A DNA stretch of 64,000 nucleotides, from the NCBI GenBank assembly GCA_022565595.1, contig JAIUML010000006.1:62001-126000 (forward strand). Direction: 5' to 3'. The translations under genes and the position numbers were made by a program. The notes below the pieces were generated by a model that ran no database searches, was not told where the DNA came from, and saw nothing but the letters and a program-made list of their open reading frames with translations. Below are positions 27,926 through 36,501 of this stretch, one piece after another; the first letter of the stretch is position 1, and every line of letters starts with the position of its first letter. The stretch is from Saccharospirillum sp. (lineage in GTDB: Bacteria; Pseudomonadota; Gammaproteobacteria; Pseudomonadales; Natronospirillaceae).

Positions 27926-28408
27926 ATGGCACTACCAGGCTATATGCAAATCACCGCCGAAAACCAGGGCGCTATAGAAGGCGATGTGGATCTGGCAGGA
28001 CGGGAGGGCAGTATCGAGATTCTGAACTTTCAGCACACCGTCAAAATTCCTTCGGACAGCTTCGGCATTCCCACAGGACGTCGCGTGCACCTGCCCATGA
28101 CCATTGGCAAGGTCGTCGATCGCAGCAGCCCCATGTTGTTTCAGGCCTTGTGTGACAGCGAGTTGCTGACCGAGGTGCTGATCGATTGGTACCGTACCGA
28201 TGGCTCAGGCATGGAAGAGCTGTACTACCGACTGCGTTTGAAAAACGCGCAGATTACTAACATCGAGTTTTACGTGCCGGAAACCAGCGATGCGGAGCAC
28301 CAGGTCTCGGGCCATAGAGAGAAGGTATCCCTGGTGTACGATCACATTATCTGGAGTCATGAAGTCGACGGTGTTGAATATGAAGACGCCTGGAGTGCTG
28401 AAGGCTAG
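27926..28408 (+). CDS. Hcp-family tube protein, second copy
   Basis: A 160-residue Hcp. MALPGYMQITAENQGAI, HTVKIPSDSFGIPTGRRVHLPMT, SSPMLFQAL, LTEVLIDWYRTD and IIWSHEVDG are Hcp features. CAGGAGGG lies shortly before the ATG. It sits 15 bases after the TssB-TssC fusion and 2 bases before tssE. Having a second tube protein beside a second sheath protein suggests the two work as a pair, but that is inference; it could also be a carrier Hcp for particular effectors. Confidence 0.92.
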   Translation: MALPGYMQITAENQGAIEGDVDLAGREGSIEILNFQHTVKIPSDSFGIPTGRRVHLPMTIGKVVDRSSPMLFQALCDSELLTEVLIDWYRTDGSGMEELYYRLRLKNAQITNIEFYVPETSDAEHQVSGHREKVSLVYDHIIWSHEVDGVEYEDAWSAEG

Positions 28409-28410
28409 TC

Positions 28411-28830
28411 ATGGGCCAACTTCGCTTTCTAAAGCGCTTACAGCAGTGGCAGCAGTATGAAGGCAGCCTGCCCGCTCAGGACGATCAAAGTTTGATCGAC
28501 TCGGTGTTGGCGGATGTCGAGAACCTGCTCAATACCATCCAGGGAACGGCCTTGATTAACGAAAGGCTGGGCTTGTCTGACGTCAAGAAGCTCTTCGTCA
28601 GCCATGGCAGTCTCGCTCAGGATGTCGTGACCGAAGAAATTCGCTACAACATTAGCCAGTTTGAAGCCCGCATCAAACGTTTTACACTGGAAAAAGACAG
28701 CGCCGCTCGTACAGGCCAACTGGGCTGGGTGTTGCATGGTGAGATTCCAGTGCGTGAGCGCAGCCTGGCGTTTCAGGCCAATCTGGTATTAACGGCTGAT
28801 GGACGCATCAGTCTCAAGGCACGGGTATGA
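28411..28830 (+). CDS. tssE: T6SS baseplate protein TssE (gp25-like)
   Basis: A 139-residue gp25/lysozyme-like baseplate protein, which starts sheath assembly in the wedge with TssF and TssG. Visible features are the SVLADVENLLNT segment, the GLSD motif and the C-terminal strands (WVLHGEIPVRE, NLVLTADGRISLKARV). In many TssE proteins a conserved EIR motif is important, and here EEIRYNI is present near residues 75-81. tssF begins within a few bases of the stop. Confidence 0.93.
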   Translation: MGQLRFLKRLQQWQQYEGSLPAQDDQSLIDSVLADVENLLNTIQGTALINERLGLSDVKKLFVSHGSLAQDVVTEEIRYNISQFEARIKRFTLEKDSAARTGQLGWVLHGEIPVRERSLAFQANLVLTADGRISLKARV

Positions 28831-28833
28831 TTG

Positions 28834-30558
28834 ATGATTACTGAACTCTATCAACGCGAACTGCACGCCCTGCGTGAAAAGGCAGCCGAGTTTGCTCGCA
28901 AGTATCCGGCCTACGCACCGCACTTGGGGGGCTCCAGTTCAGATCCGGATGTCGAACGCATTCTGGAAGGTGTTGCCTATCTTGGCGCCGGTATACAGGA
29001 GCGTCTGGATTCCGGTTTTCCGCAGTTGGCTCAGTCTCTGTTGAACCTGGTTGCACCTCAGTTTATTGAAGAGGTGCCGGCGACAACCTTGATGGCCTTT
29101 TCGCCCAAATCCATTCTGAAGGAACCCTTGTCGGTACCGGCCGGAACCTTTATCGACGCTGCCGAGTACCGTGGCGTAAAATGTCGCTTCACCACCTGTC
29201 ATGATTTAACGGTATTGCCGATCGCCATCAAGGACATCAACCTTGAAACTATGGGCGATCGTTCTGGCATACTGAAGGTTCACTTTGCAATGCAGGCTGG
29301 TTACAGTCGACGGCTGGATCTGTCTGAGTTGACCTTTCTCGCGGCCGACGAGTATCTGCAAGCCAGTGCCCTGTTTTTTCAGTTGAAAACCTGTACCCAG
29401 TCCATTCACCTGGTTCAGGGGGAGCAGCGACGTTTGCTGCGCAACACCCGCCTGGCATCTCTGGGTACCGATGATCGTTACTCTCTCTTACCCAGGCCCA
29501 CTCAGGCATTGCCAACCTATCAGCGCCTGACCGAGTATTACATCAACAAGTATCATTATCTGTCGTTCCGACTGGACGCCAGTCAGAATGCCGAGTTGAT
29601 GACCGAAGGTGGTGATTTCACTCTGGAGTTTCATTTGAGCAAGCTGCGAGGCAAGACGCCGCGTTTGAGCAAAGACAGCCTGAAACTCTTTACCGTGCCT
29701 GCCATCAACCTCTTCCCGCACGATAGCGAGCCGGTGCTGATTGACCAGCGTGAGGCTGATGTCCTGTTGCAACCGGCTCGAAACGTGGACCAGCGATACC
29801 AGGTGCACTCGGTGCGCAGTGTCAGCGGTCACAACCGTCAAACGGCTTCACGCAGCCAATACCAGCCGTTGTCTTTGCTGTCGCGAGCGGGCAGTGGTGG
29901 CGGTGTCTTTGAATTGATTCGTCAGGTCGACTCCGACAGTGGCTACTGTACGACTCGATTAAGCCTGAGCTACCCGGACGACGACCAACTGCCGCAGCGT
30001 GAAACCCTGACCGCCTCCTTGCGATGCTCCAATGGTGCGCTGGCCAGCGAACTGAAACAGGGGGATGTCAGCAAGGGGACCCAGAACACCTCTGAACTGG
30101 TGGAATTCAGCAACCTCATAGCGCCGACCGGCTATGTACCTCCCAAAATCGGTGAAGACCTCTGGAGCCTGCTGTCGCATCTGACCATCAACTATCTGCC
30201 GATGGCCAACATGGAAAACCTGAAGGGGTTGTTAAGGCTCTACCTGCCACAACAGGGCGCCGGTAAGCACGATGAAAGCGCCAATCTCAAACGTCTGGAT
30301 TCCCTGCAGTCGCTGACAGTGACGCCTACAGAGCGCCTGTTGCGCGGCAGCCTGATACGTGGGCAGCATGTTGAATTGAGTGTGGATGGCTCCGGCTTTG
30401 CCGGCCTGGGCGATCTGTTTTTGTTTGGTGAAGTGCTGCACCGTTTATTAACGGACTTCACCACCCTGAATGCGTTTGTCGAACTGACCATCATCGACGT
30501 CAACTCGGCTGAGGAACTGGTATGGAAGACACGACCGGGGCAACGATCCTCGATCTGA
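28834..30558 (+). CDS. tssF: T6SS baseplate protein TssF
   Basis: A 574-residue TssF (ImpG/VasA). The N-terminus ITELYQRELHALREKAAEFARKYP and the DPDVERILEGVAYL and RLDSGFPQLAQSLLNLV segments are diagnostic. TTG at 28831 directly precedes the ATG at 28834, and I chose the ATG. No strong Shine-Dalgarno is visible, so it probably depends on coupling to tssE. The end overlaps tssG by 37 bases. Confidence 0.94.
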   Translation: MITELYQRELHALREKAAEFARKYPAYAPHLGGSSSDPDVERILEGVAYLGAGIQERLDSGFPQLAQSLLNLVAPQFIEEVPATTLMAFSPKSILKEPLSVPAGTFIDAAEYRGVKCRFTTCHDLTVLPIAIKDINLETMGDRSGILKVHFAMQAGYSRRLDLSELTFLAADEYLQASALFFQLKTCTQSIHLVQGEQRRLLRNTRLASLGTDDRYSLLPRPTQALPTYQRLTEYYINKYHYLSFRLDASQNAELMTEGGDFTLEFHLSKLRGKTPRLSKDSLKLFTVPAINLFPHDSEPVLIDQREADVLLQPARNVDQRYQVHSVRSVSGHNRQTASRSQYQPLSLLSRAGSGGGVFELIRQVDSDSGYCTTRLSLSYPDDDQLPQRETLTASLRCSNGALASELKQGDVSKGTQNTSELVEFSNLIAPTGYVPPKIGEDLWSLLSHLTINYLPMANMENLKGLLRLYLPQQGAGKHDESANLKRLDSLQSLTVTPTERLLRGSLIRGQHVELSVDGSGFAGLGDLFLFGEVLHRLLTDFTTLNAFVELTIIDVNSAEELVWKTRPGQRSSI

Positions 30559-31511
30559 AGCAGGACCTGCTCGACAACAGCCAGGAATTCGATTTCTTTC
30601 AGGCTTACCGCATTCTGCAACGGCTGAATCGGGCAGGGCAGCAAAGCCGTTTTGCGCTCAAGGACATTCGGGTGCGGCCCAACCTTGAGTTGGGTTACGG
30701 CGATACCGATGTACACGACATTCAGGAACTGCCCAATAATCGCGGTTATGAAATCGTCACCAATCTGGCTGGCCTTTACGGCATCTCCTCGCCGCTACCC
30801 GACTATTACAGCGAAGAGCTGCTCGATTACGAGTGGGAAGGCTACGACGGCCCGCGCGCCTTCCTCGACATTCTGCATAACCATCTACTGGCTAAGCTCT
30901 TTGATGCCTGGCGGCTGTATCGGCTGGGGCAGAACACGGTCGAGGAGCGTCAACAAAATTACCGACGCTTGATCGCCAGCCTGAGCAACAACCCGGCACT
31001 GGCCGACGACCTGGACGATGAACTGGCGCGATACAAATTGCAGTTCAGTGGCCTGTTCAGCCTCTACAGCAAAACAGCACTGGGTTTAAAAACCATTTTG
31101 CAGGGCTTGTTGAACAAGGCCGACGTCGATGTGCAGGAAAACCAGCGCCGTCGGGTGCCCATTCCCGGCAGCGATCGCATGCGCCTCGGTGAGCAATGCA
31201 CCGAACTCGGTCAGGACGCTCACTTGGGTAGTCGTATCGACGATTACAGCACAGGCGTTACCGTAGTGATCGGCTCGCTTTCAGAAGCAGAATACAAGCG
31301 CCACTTTTTAGACCCCGAACGCTGGTCGCTGCTGTGCAGCCTGGTGCGTGAATACCTGGTACAACCCCTCGCCGTGCGCCTCGAGTTGCGCATCGTGCAG
31401 CCGGACAGCGGCGCCCGCCTGGGCCAGAGCTGGAACAGCCTGGGCAGCACCAGTTACCTTGGACAGCCCGGGCGCGATGGGGTTGCTCCGGTTTACCTGG
31501 ATGTCAGTTAA
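30522..31511 (+). CDS. tssG: T6SS baseplate protein TssG
   Basis: A 329-residue TssG (ImpH/VasB). The segments FDFFQAYRILQRLN, VRPNLELGYGDTDV, GLYGISSPLPDYYSEEL and DRMRLGEQCTELGQDAHLG are typical. It overlaps tssF by 37 bases, which is common for this pair, and ends the tss operon. No intrinsic terminator follows in the 72 bases before the convergent ppx gene. Confidence 0.94.
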   Translation: MEDTTGATILDLKQDLLDNSQEFDFFQAYRILQRLNRAGQQSRFALKDIRVRPNLELGYGDTDVHDIQELPNNRGYEIVTNLAGLYGISSPLPDYYSEELLDYEWEGYDGPRAFLDILHNHLLAKLFDAWRLYRLGQNTVEERQQNYRRLIASLSNNPALADDLDDELARYKLQFSGLFSLYSKTALGLKTILQGLLNKADVDVQENQRRRVPIPGSDRMRLGEQCTELGQDAHLGSRIDDYSTGVTVVIGSLSEAEYKRHFLDPERWSLLCSLVREYLVQPLAVRLELRIVQPDSGARLGQSWNSLGSTSYLGQPGRDGVAPVYLDVS

Positions 31512-31528
31512 CTCATTCCTCTGAGTAG

Positions 31529-31563
31529 CTACGATACGAGCGGCGGATGCCGGCGCGGGCCAT
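31529..31563 (-). repeat. Short repeat copy flanking ppx (left)
   Basis: Read on the minus strand, this stretch begins ATGGCCCGCG, then CGGCATCCG and CGCTC. It is close to a plus-strand stretch at 33203-33237 on the other side of ppx. Both contain a small hairpin around GGCATCC. The first bases also match the flank of the long palindrome at 46622, so it may be a degraded relative. Confidence 0.5.
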
Positions 31564-31583
31564 TTTCACCCTATGACCTACAG

Positions 31584-33128
31584 TCAGGAACTCTGGTTTT
31601 CATCCTTTGGCAGGTTCTCCAGCACCAGGGTCACTCCGATCTTGTCCAGGTAGCTCTGTTCCTGCTCCAGGTCTGCCTGAGTCAGGCTGTGTGTCTGCCA
31701 CCATTCCGGTGGCGCGGTGAGTGCCAGCTTCTTGTCCCCAACGGTCAGTTCTACCTGTTGAGCATCACTGCCGGTTCTTGACCGATGCAGGTTAACGGCA
31801 ATGCGCAGCAAGGCCAGCAACCAGGGGGCCAGGCTTTTGTCGTCATCGCTGAGTAAATCGAAGGCATCGCTGCTGACCTTCTTGCGATGCTGACCCACCA
31901 GTGCCGTCAAGCGGCGTTGTTCTTCCTGGCTGAAGCCTGGCATATCACTATTAGCGACTATGTAGGCGCTGTGTTTGTGGTACTGGTTGTGGCTGATGTC
32001 CAGGCCAACCTCGGCGAGGTGCGCGGCCCAGCCGAGATAGTGGCGCCAGAAGGTGTCTTCTTTCAGCTTCAGTGCCTGGGTATTGGCGTCGAAGAAGCGC
32101 TGGACGGTGTCGGCAATGCGTTGGCCTTGTGCGACGTCAGCATGAAAGCGTTTGGCCAGGCTCTGAACGGCGGTACTGCGAATATCCTGGTTATCTATGC
32201 GGCCGATCAGGTCATAAAGCAGGCCTTCACGCAAAGCCATGGGGGAGGCTTCCATACGCTCCAGGTTGAGCCCTTCGAAGACGGCACGAAGGACAATCAA
32301 CCCTCCGAGAAAGACCGGCTGGCGATCGCTGGCCAGACTTTCGGGTTTGAAATCACCCAGCTGTTTGGCTTCCATGGCCTCGTTGAAGAGCTCGTCGAGC
32401 AAGGCACGGGTGATGATGGCCTGACCGGTACGAGTTTCGGCGACTTTGGCAACGGCCTTGATGCTGCCAGAGCAGCCGATAGCTCTTTGCCAACCGAGCG
32501 CGAGAAGCTCTTCCCGGATGGGTTCGATTTTCTGTAGGCAGAAGGTATTGGCTTTTTTCAGGGCCTTTTTGCTGAGATTGCCATCGGGGAAAAATTCCTG
32601 AGTCAGTGACACGCAACCCATGCCCAGGCTTTCCAGTTGCAGGGGTTGAAACTGCTCGCCGACAATCATTTCGGTGCTGCCGCCGCCGATATCGACCACC
32701 AGGCGGCGGTCGAGTTGGTCGTCCAGTCCATGGGCTACGCCCTGATAAATCAGTCGTGCCTCTTCTGCGCCGGAGATGATGTCGATGCGATGCCCCAATG
32801 CCTGTTCTGCCTGCACCAGAAAGCCTGCTGCATTGGTGGCCTTGCGCAGGGTGCGGGTGCCAACGGCGCGCACAGACGGAGGTGGCAGGTGGGCAAGGCG
32901 TTGCCCAAAGCGGGCCAGACAATCCAGGGCGCGACGTTGCGAGAGGTCATCGAGACCGCCATCCCCCATCAGGCCAAAGCCGAGCCGAACCGGCTCCTTG
33001 ATGCGGTCAAGGATCTTGAGCTCGCCTTTCTCCAGCCGAGCGACCACCATATGAAAGGAGTTCGAGCCGAGATCGATGGCGGCCATTTCTTCGTCACGAT
33101 GACGCCAGAAGTCGGACAATTTCAGCAT
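31584..33128 (-). CDS. ppx: Exopolyphosphatase (Ppx/GppA family)
   Basis: A 514-residue Ppx/GppA phosphatase of the acetate-kinase/Hsp70 fold, which removes terminal phosphate from polyphosphate. The phosphate-binding motifs AIDLGSNSFHMVVAR (about residues 17-31) and VVDIGGGSTEMIVG (about 143-156) are present, as is SGAEEARLIYQGV. The C-terminal half is the helical HD-like region (YHKHSAYIVANSDMPGFSQEEQ). GGAGG lies about 12 bases before the ATG. GppA is the close alternative; the length of over 500 residues favours Ppx. Confidence 0.88.
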   Translation of the reverse strand: MLKLSDFWRHRDEEMAAIDLGSNSFHMVVARLEKGELKILDRIKEPVRLGFGLMGDGGLDDLSQRRALDCLARFGQRLAHLPPPSVRAVGTRTLRKATNAAGFLVQAEQALGHRIDIISGAEEARLIYQGVAHGLDDQLDRRLVVDIGGGSTEMIVGEQFQPLQLESLGMGCVSLTQEFFPDGNLSKKALKKANTFCLQKIEPIREELLALGWQRAIGCSGSIKAVAKVAETRTGQAIITRALLDELFNEAMEAKQLGDFKPESLASDRQPVFLGGLIVLRAVFEGLNLERMEASPMALREGLLYDLIGRIDNQDIRSTAVQSLAKRFHADVAQGQRIADTVQRFFDANTQALKLKEDTFWRHYLGWAAHLAEVGLDISHNQYHKHSAYIVANSDMPGFSQEEQRRLTALVGQHRKKVSSDAFDLLSDDDKSLAPWLLALLRIAVNLHRSRTGSDAQQVELTVGDKKLALTAPPEWWQTHSLTQADLEQEQSYLDKIGVTLVLENLPKDENQSS

Positions 33129-33202
33129 CTTGTATTAAGCCTCCGGCTTTTGGTGGGTCGCTGGTAAACTGGCAACTACAATTTGAGGTTCGTTTGGCGG
33201 CA

Positions 33203-33237
33203 ATGGCCCGCGACGGCATCCGTCGCTCTATATCTAC
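33203..33237 (+). repeat. Short repeat copy flanking ppx (right)
   Basis: ATGGCCCGCG, then CGGCATCCG and CGCTC: the inverted partner of the copy at 31529-31563. It holds a perfect hairpin GCGACGG/CCGTCGC with loop CAT at 33210-33226. It lies in the divergent region upstream of both ppx and the carbonic-anhydrase-like gene. Confidence 0.55.
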
Positions 33238-33297
33238 CAACTCTGAAACCTGAGTATAAACATTAAAAATGCCACTCAAACAAAGAGGAGAACACCC

Positions 33298-33855
33298 ATG
33301 TCACTCCATCCATTTCGTGGCCACACCCCAAAATTGGGTCAGGCCGTATTTGTTGATGACCAGGCCTACGTGCTGGGCGAAGTCACCCTGGGCGATGATG
33401 CGTCTGTCTGGCCTGGTGCTGTCGTTCGTGGCGATATGCATCGCATTCAAGTGGGCGCGCGGACTTCGGTTCAGGATGGCGCTGTGCTTCATATCACCCA
33501 CGCCAGTGACTATAACCCGGATGGCTGGCCGCTGACCATTGGTGAGGATGTCACTATCGGCCATCAGGCTTGTTTGCACGGCTGCACCATTGGCAATGAG
33601 GTGCTGGTGGGCATTGGTGCAACGGTATTGGACGGCGCTGTGGTGGAAGACCAGGTGGTGATCGGCGCCGGCACCCTCGTGCCGCCCGGTAAGCGGCTGG
33701 AGTCCGGTTATCTCTATGTCGGTTCACCTGCCAGGCAAAAGCGGCCGCTGACCGAGAAAGAGAAGTCCTTTTTCAAATACTCGGCCGCCAACTACTGCAA
33801 GTTGAAAGACGAGTATCTGGCTCAGGGCTTTGGCCAGGTTGGCCTTACCAGCTGA
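33298..33855 (+). CDS. Gamma-carbonic anhydrase-like protein (YrdA family)
   Basis: A 185-residue left-handed beta-helix protein with hexapeptide repeats ([44 protein letters not shown]). Histidines in the positions used for metal binding are seen in LHITH and GHQACLHGC. YrdA-type proteins resemble gamma-carbonic anhydrases, but many have no proven activity. GAGGAG lies 7-8 bases before the ATG. Its stop overlaps the end of the convergent hydrolase gene by 11 bases. Confidence 0.88.
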   Translation: MSLHPFRGHTPKLGQAVFVDDQAYVLGEVTLGDDASVWPGAVVRGDMHRIQVGARTSVQDGAVLHITHASDYNPDGWPLTIGEDVTIGHQACLHGCTIGNEVLVGIGATVLDGAVVEDQVVIGAGTLVPPGKRLESGYLYVGSPARQKRPLTEKEKSFFKYSAANYCKLKDEYLAQGFGQVGLTS

Positions 33856-34702
33856 GCGCCAGATCACGTTCGGTTTGGGTGACGCTGAAGCGCTTGTTGT
33901 CGTCTCGTATGACCTGACCGCAGGCGATGTCCGGGTCGTGAGTAAAGAAGAGCCAGCCCTGGCGCGTGCTCAGGTCGGAAAGCAGTCGATGTTTTTCGTC
34001 GATCAGGGCTTCCGGGAAGCGGTCATAGCCCATGGTGATGGGCAGGTGTACCCAGGCCTTGCCCGGAATCAGGTCGGCGGCGAAGAGCATCGGGCCCCTG
34101 GGTGTGCTGATCTCGGTCAGTAACATACCAGGGGTGTGGCCATCGCTCTGGTGAAAGCGGTAGCCATCACCGAGGACGCGTGAGCGGGTACCGTTGACCC
34201 GTTCCAGACGGCCGGTTGCTTCGAGCAAGGCCGGGAGTTCGGGAATGAAGGAGGCTCGGTCACGAGGGTGTGGGTGCAGTGCGCGCTGCCAGGCTTGTTC
34301 GCCGACCACGTATTGGGCGTTGGTGAACACCAGTTCAGGGGCTTTGCCTTCTTCCCAGACGCTGAGCAGGCCGCCGGCATGGTCAAAGTGCAAATGGGAT
34401 AACACCACGACATCGATGTCTTCGGGGGTCAGGCTGATGTCGGCGAGGCTGGCCAGCAAGCGATGATCACTTTCCTGGACGCCATAGCGTTCGCGCAGTT
34501 CCGGCTTGAAAAAGGCGCCAACGCCGGTTTCCAGCAGGACGTTACGGTTGCCTTCCTGGACCAGCAGGCAGCGGCAATTCAGGTCGATACGGTTCTGTTC
34601 ATCACAGGGGTACCAGCGTTGCCAGACTGCCTTGGGGGCATTGCCGAACATGGCGCCGCCGTCGAGCTTTTGCGAGTTGCCGAGCAGAGAATGCAGTTTC
34701 AT
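33845..34702 (-). CDS. Metallo-beta-lactamase-fold hydrolase
   Basis: A 285-residue MBL-fold protein. The metal-binding motif [10 protein letters not shown] lies near residues 101-110. Further ligands are expected at the His of SDGHTPGM, the Asp of FAADLIPG and the His of TFHD-like FFTHDPD. The fold fits quorum-quenching lactonases, glyoxalase II-like and other hydrolases; nothing here fixes the substrate. It is cytoplasmic, with no signal peptide. Confidence 0.85.
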   Translation of the reverse strand: MKLHSLLGNSQKLDGGAMFGNAPKAVWQRWYPCDEQNRIDLNCRCLLVQEGNRNVLLETGVGAFFKPELRERYGVQESDHRLLASLADISLTPEDIDVVVLSHLHFDHAGGLLSVWEEGKAPELVFTNAQYVVGEQAWQRALHPHPRDRASFIPELPALLEATGRLERVNGTRSRVLGDGYRFHQSDGHTPGMLLTEISTPRGPMLFAADLIPGKAWVHLPITMGYDRFPEALIDEKHRLLSDLSTRQGWLFFTHDPDIACGQVIRDDNKRFSVTQTERDLALSW

Positions 34703-34929
34703 AAAGTCGGTGCCCAGTTTTTGTTGTTTATGGATATGACCTTAAAGCCCTGGCGGGGAATGTCCATCTGATTGTGGATCCTGACCAAAAGGTCAAGCGT
34801 CAACTCCTAACTACAGTTGCTACCCCGAAGCTTGGGTTGATTCGAATTGTCACCAGACATTTTCTGCCTTGATTAGTGGCGGTGAAAACTTGAGACTGTG
34901 GCAATAATTTATAATTAATCAGGCATGAA

Positions 34930-35856
34930 GTGACGATACGTACCCTTTTGCTGGCCGCTGGTTTTGCGGCGCTGGCCAATTTTTTCTGGGCGACCAATGC
35001 CATTGTTGGCAAAATTGTTGTCGCTGCTGTGCCTGCTTTTACGCTGTCGCAGTTTCGCTGGATGTTGGCCTTTTTGTTGATCGCGCCTTTTGGTATTCCG
35101 CAAATTCGGCGTCAGTGGCCCTGGTATCGGCAACACCTGGGCAAGCTGCTGGTGCTCAGTGTGCTCAGTGTTACGCTCTACAACACGTTGCAGTATTGGG
35201 CTTTGGTCTACACTCAGCCGGTCAATATTGGTGCAATGGCGGCCTTGACGCCGGTGATGATTTTTGTGCTGAGTGGTCTGCTGGGCCAGGGTAAGTTGAC
35301 TCTGGCGCAGTGGTCTACGGCTTGTCTGGCCATTATTGGTGCCTGGCTGGTATTGACCGATGGTCGGGGAGTGCTGAGTTTCAGTGAGCGTGGTTTGATT
35401 GGTGACGGCCTCTTTTTTGTTGCCTTGATTTGTTGGTCCTTTTACTCGGTGGTGCTTAAAACACTGCCAACCGAAAATATCAGCGGTATTGGGTTGTTGA
35501 CCTTCCTGATTGGCTGCGGGAGTGTGGCGATTCTGCCTTTCTGGTTGAGTGATGCGGTGACGGGTGATGCTTTGTGGCCACCGGCGGATGTGCTATGGGC
35601 GGTCGTCTATGTGGCCGTTTTTCCTTCTCTGGTTGCCTTTTTTTGCTGGATTCGAGCGGTGTCGATTGGCGATGCCAATGTTGCCGGCTTGATGATGACG
35701 ACGGCACCCTTGTTCAATGCATTGTTGACCTTGATCGTATTAAGAGAGCCGGTCAGTGGGGGGCAGTGGTTTGGTATCGCTCTCGTTATACTGGGGGTGA
35801 GCGCTACGCTGTTGCTGGCCAAACGTTTGACCTTACCCAAAACAGGTAATTTATGA
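34930..35856 (+). CDS. EamA/DMT-family membrane transporter
   Basis: A 308-residue protein with ten predicted membrane helices in two EamA repeats. The first begins LANFFWATNAIVGKIV and the second LIGDGLFFVALICWSFYSVVLK. These drug/metabolite transporters export amino acids or metabolites; the substrate cannot be told. The start is GTG at 34930; an ATG at 34925 in another frame opens only a two-codon frame. It overlaps the next gene by 4 bases (ATGA). Confidence 0.87.
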   Translation: MTIRTLLLAAGFAALANFFWATNAIVGKIVVAAVPAFTLSQFRWMLAFLLIAPFGIPQIRRQWPWYRQHLGKLLVLSVLSVTLYNTLQYWALVYTQPVNIGAMAALTPVMIFVLSGLLGQGKLTLAQWSTACLAIIGAWLVLTDGRGVLSFSERGLIGDGLFFVALICWSFYSVVLKTLPTENISGIGLLTFLIGCGSVAILPFWLSDAVTGDALWPPADVLWAVVYVAVFPSLVAFFCWIRAVSIGDANVAGLMMTTAPLFNALLTLIVLREPVSGGQWFGIALVILGVSATLLLAKRLTLPKTGNL

Positions 35857-36488
35857 CTCGACAAGCAAGCTGGATTTTTGGCGCGTTGGCACTGGCCTAC
35901 CTGGTAAGCATGGCACTGCCGACACTGCCTGTTCATTGGTTTATCAAGGCATTGCCTATCTGGTGGTTGGCTTCGGTGGTGGTTGTTAATGCTGCTTTTC
36001 CCGGGCGCTGGGTTCTGCTTGGCGCTTTGCTGATGTCTTCATTGGGTGATGTTCTGCTGGCCTTTGACCTCTTCGTTTATGGCCTGGCCGCCTTTCTGGT
36101 TGCCCAATTGATTTATGCCTTTCTCTTTGGTCGGTCGGCATGTTGGCGCCTTGAGCGCCTGGGCTGGTTACTCTATCTGCTGCTCTGGGCCCTGTGCATG
36201 ATTGCGCTCATACAGCCTCAACTGGGTGAACTGTCGGTGCCCGTCTATGCCTATCTGGTGGCCATTATGCTAATGGGTAGCCTGGCCTTGATGAGCCATT
36301 ATGCGCTTTGGCCCGGCTTTGCCGGTGCCGCCATTTTTATATTGTCGGATTCGTTGATTGCCCTGGGACTGTTTCAGGCACCGCTGCCGGGTCATGGCTG
36401 GTGGGTGATGATGACTTATTATCTGGCGCAATGGTTGTTGACGAGGACCTTTCTTGAACAAGGCAGGGTCGCTGCAGAACAGCCCTGA
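35853..36488 (+). CDS. YhhN/TMEM86-family membrane protein (lysoplasmalogenase-like)
   Basis: A 211-residue integral membrane protein with about eight helices. Two acidic motifs in membrane segments, SSLGDVLLA and FILSDSLIA, are the family signature and correspond to residues thought to act in lysoplasmalogenase. In bacteria the function is mostly untested. It shares 4 bases with the EamA gene, so the two are probably cotranscribed. It converges with the signalling gene after 13 bases. Confidence 0.85.
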   Translation: MTRQASWIFGALALAYLVSMALPTLPVHWFIKALPIWWLASVVVVNAAFPGRWVLLGALLMSSLGDVLLAFDLFVYGLAAFLVAQLIYAFLFGRSACWRLERLGWLLYLLLWALCMIALIQPQLGELSVPVYAYLVAIMLMGSLALMSHYALWPGFAGAAIFILSDSLIALGLFQAPLPGHGWWVMMTYYLAQWLLTRTFLEQGRVAAEQP

Positions 36489-36501
36489 ACTTTATCCCAG
36501 G

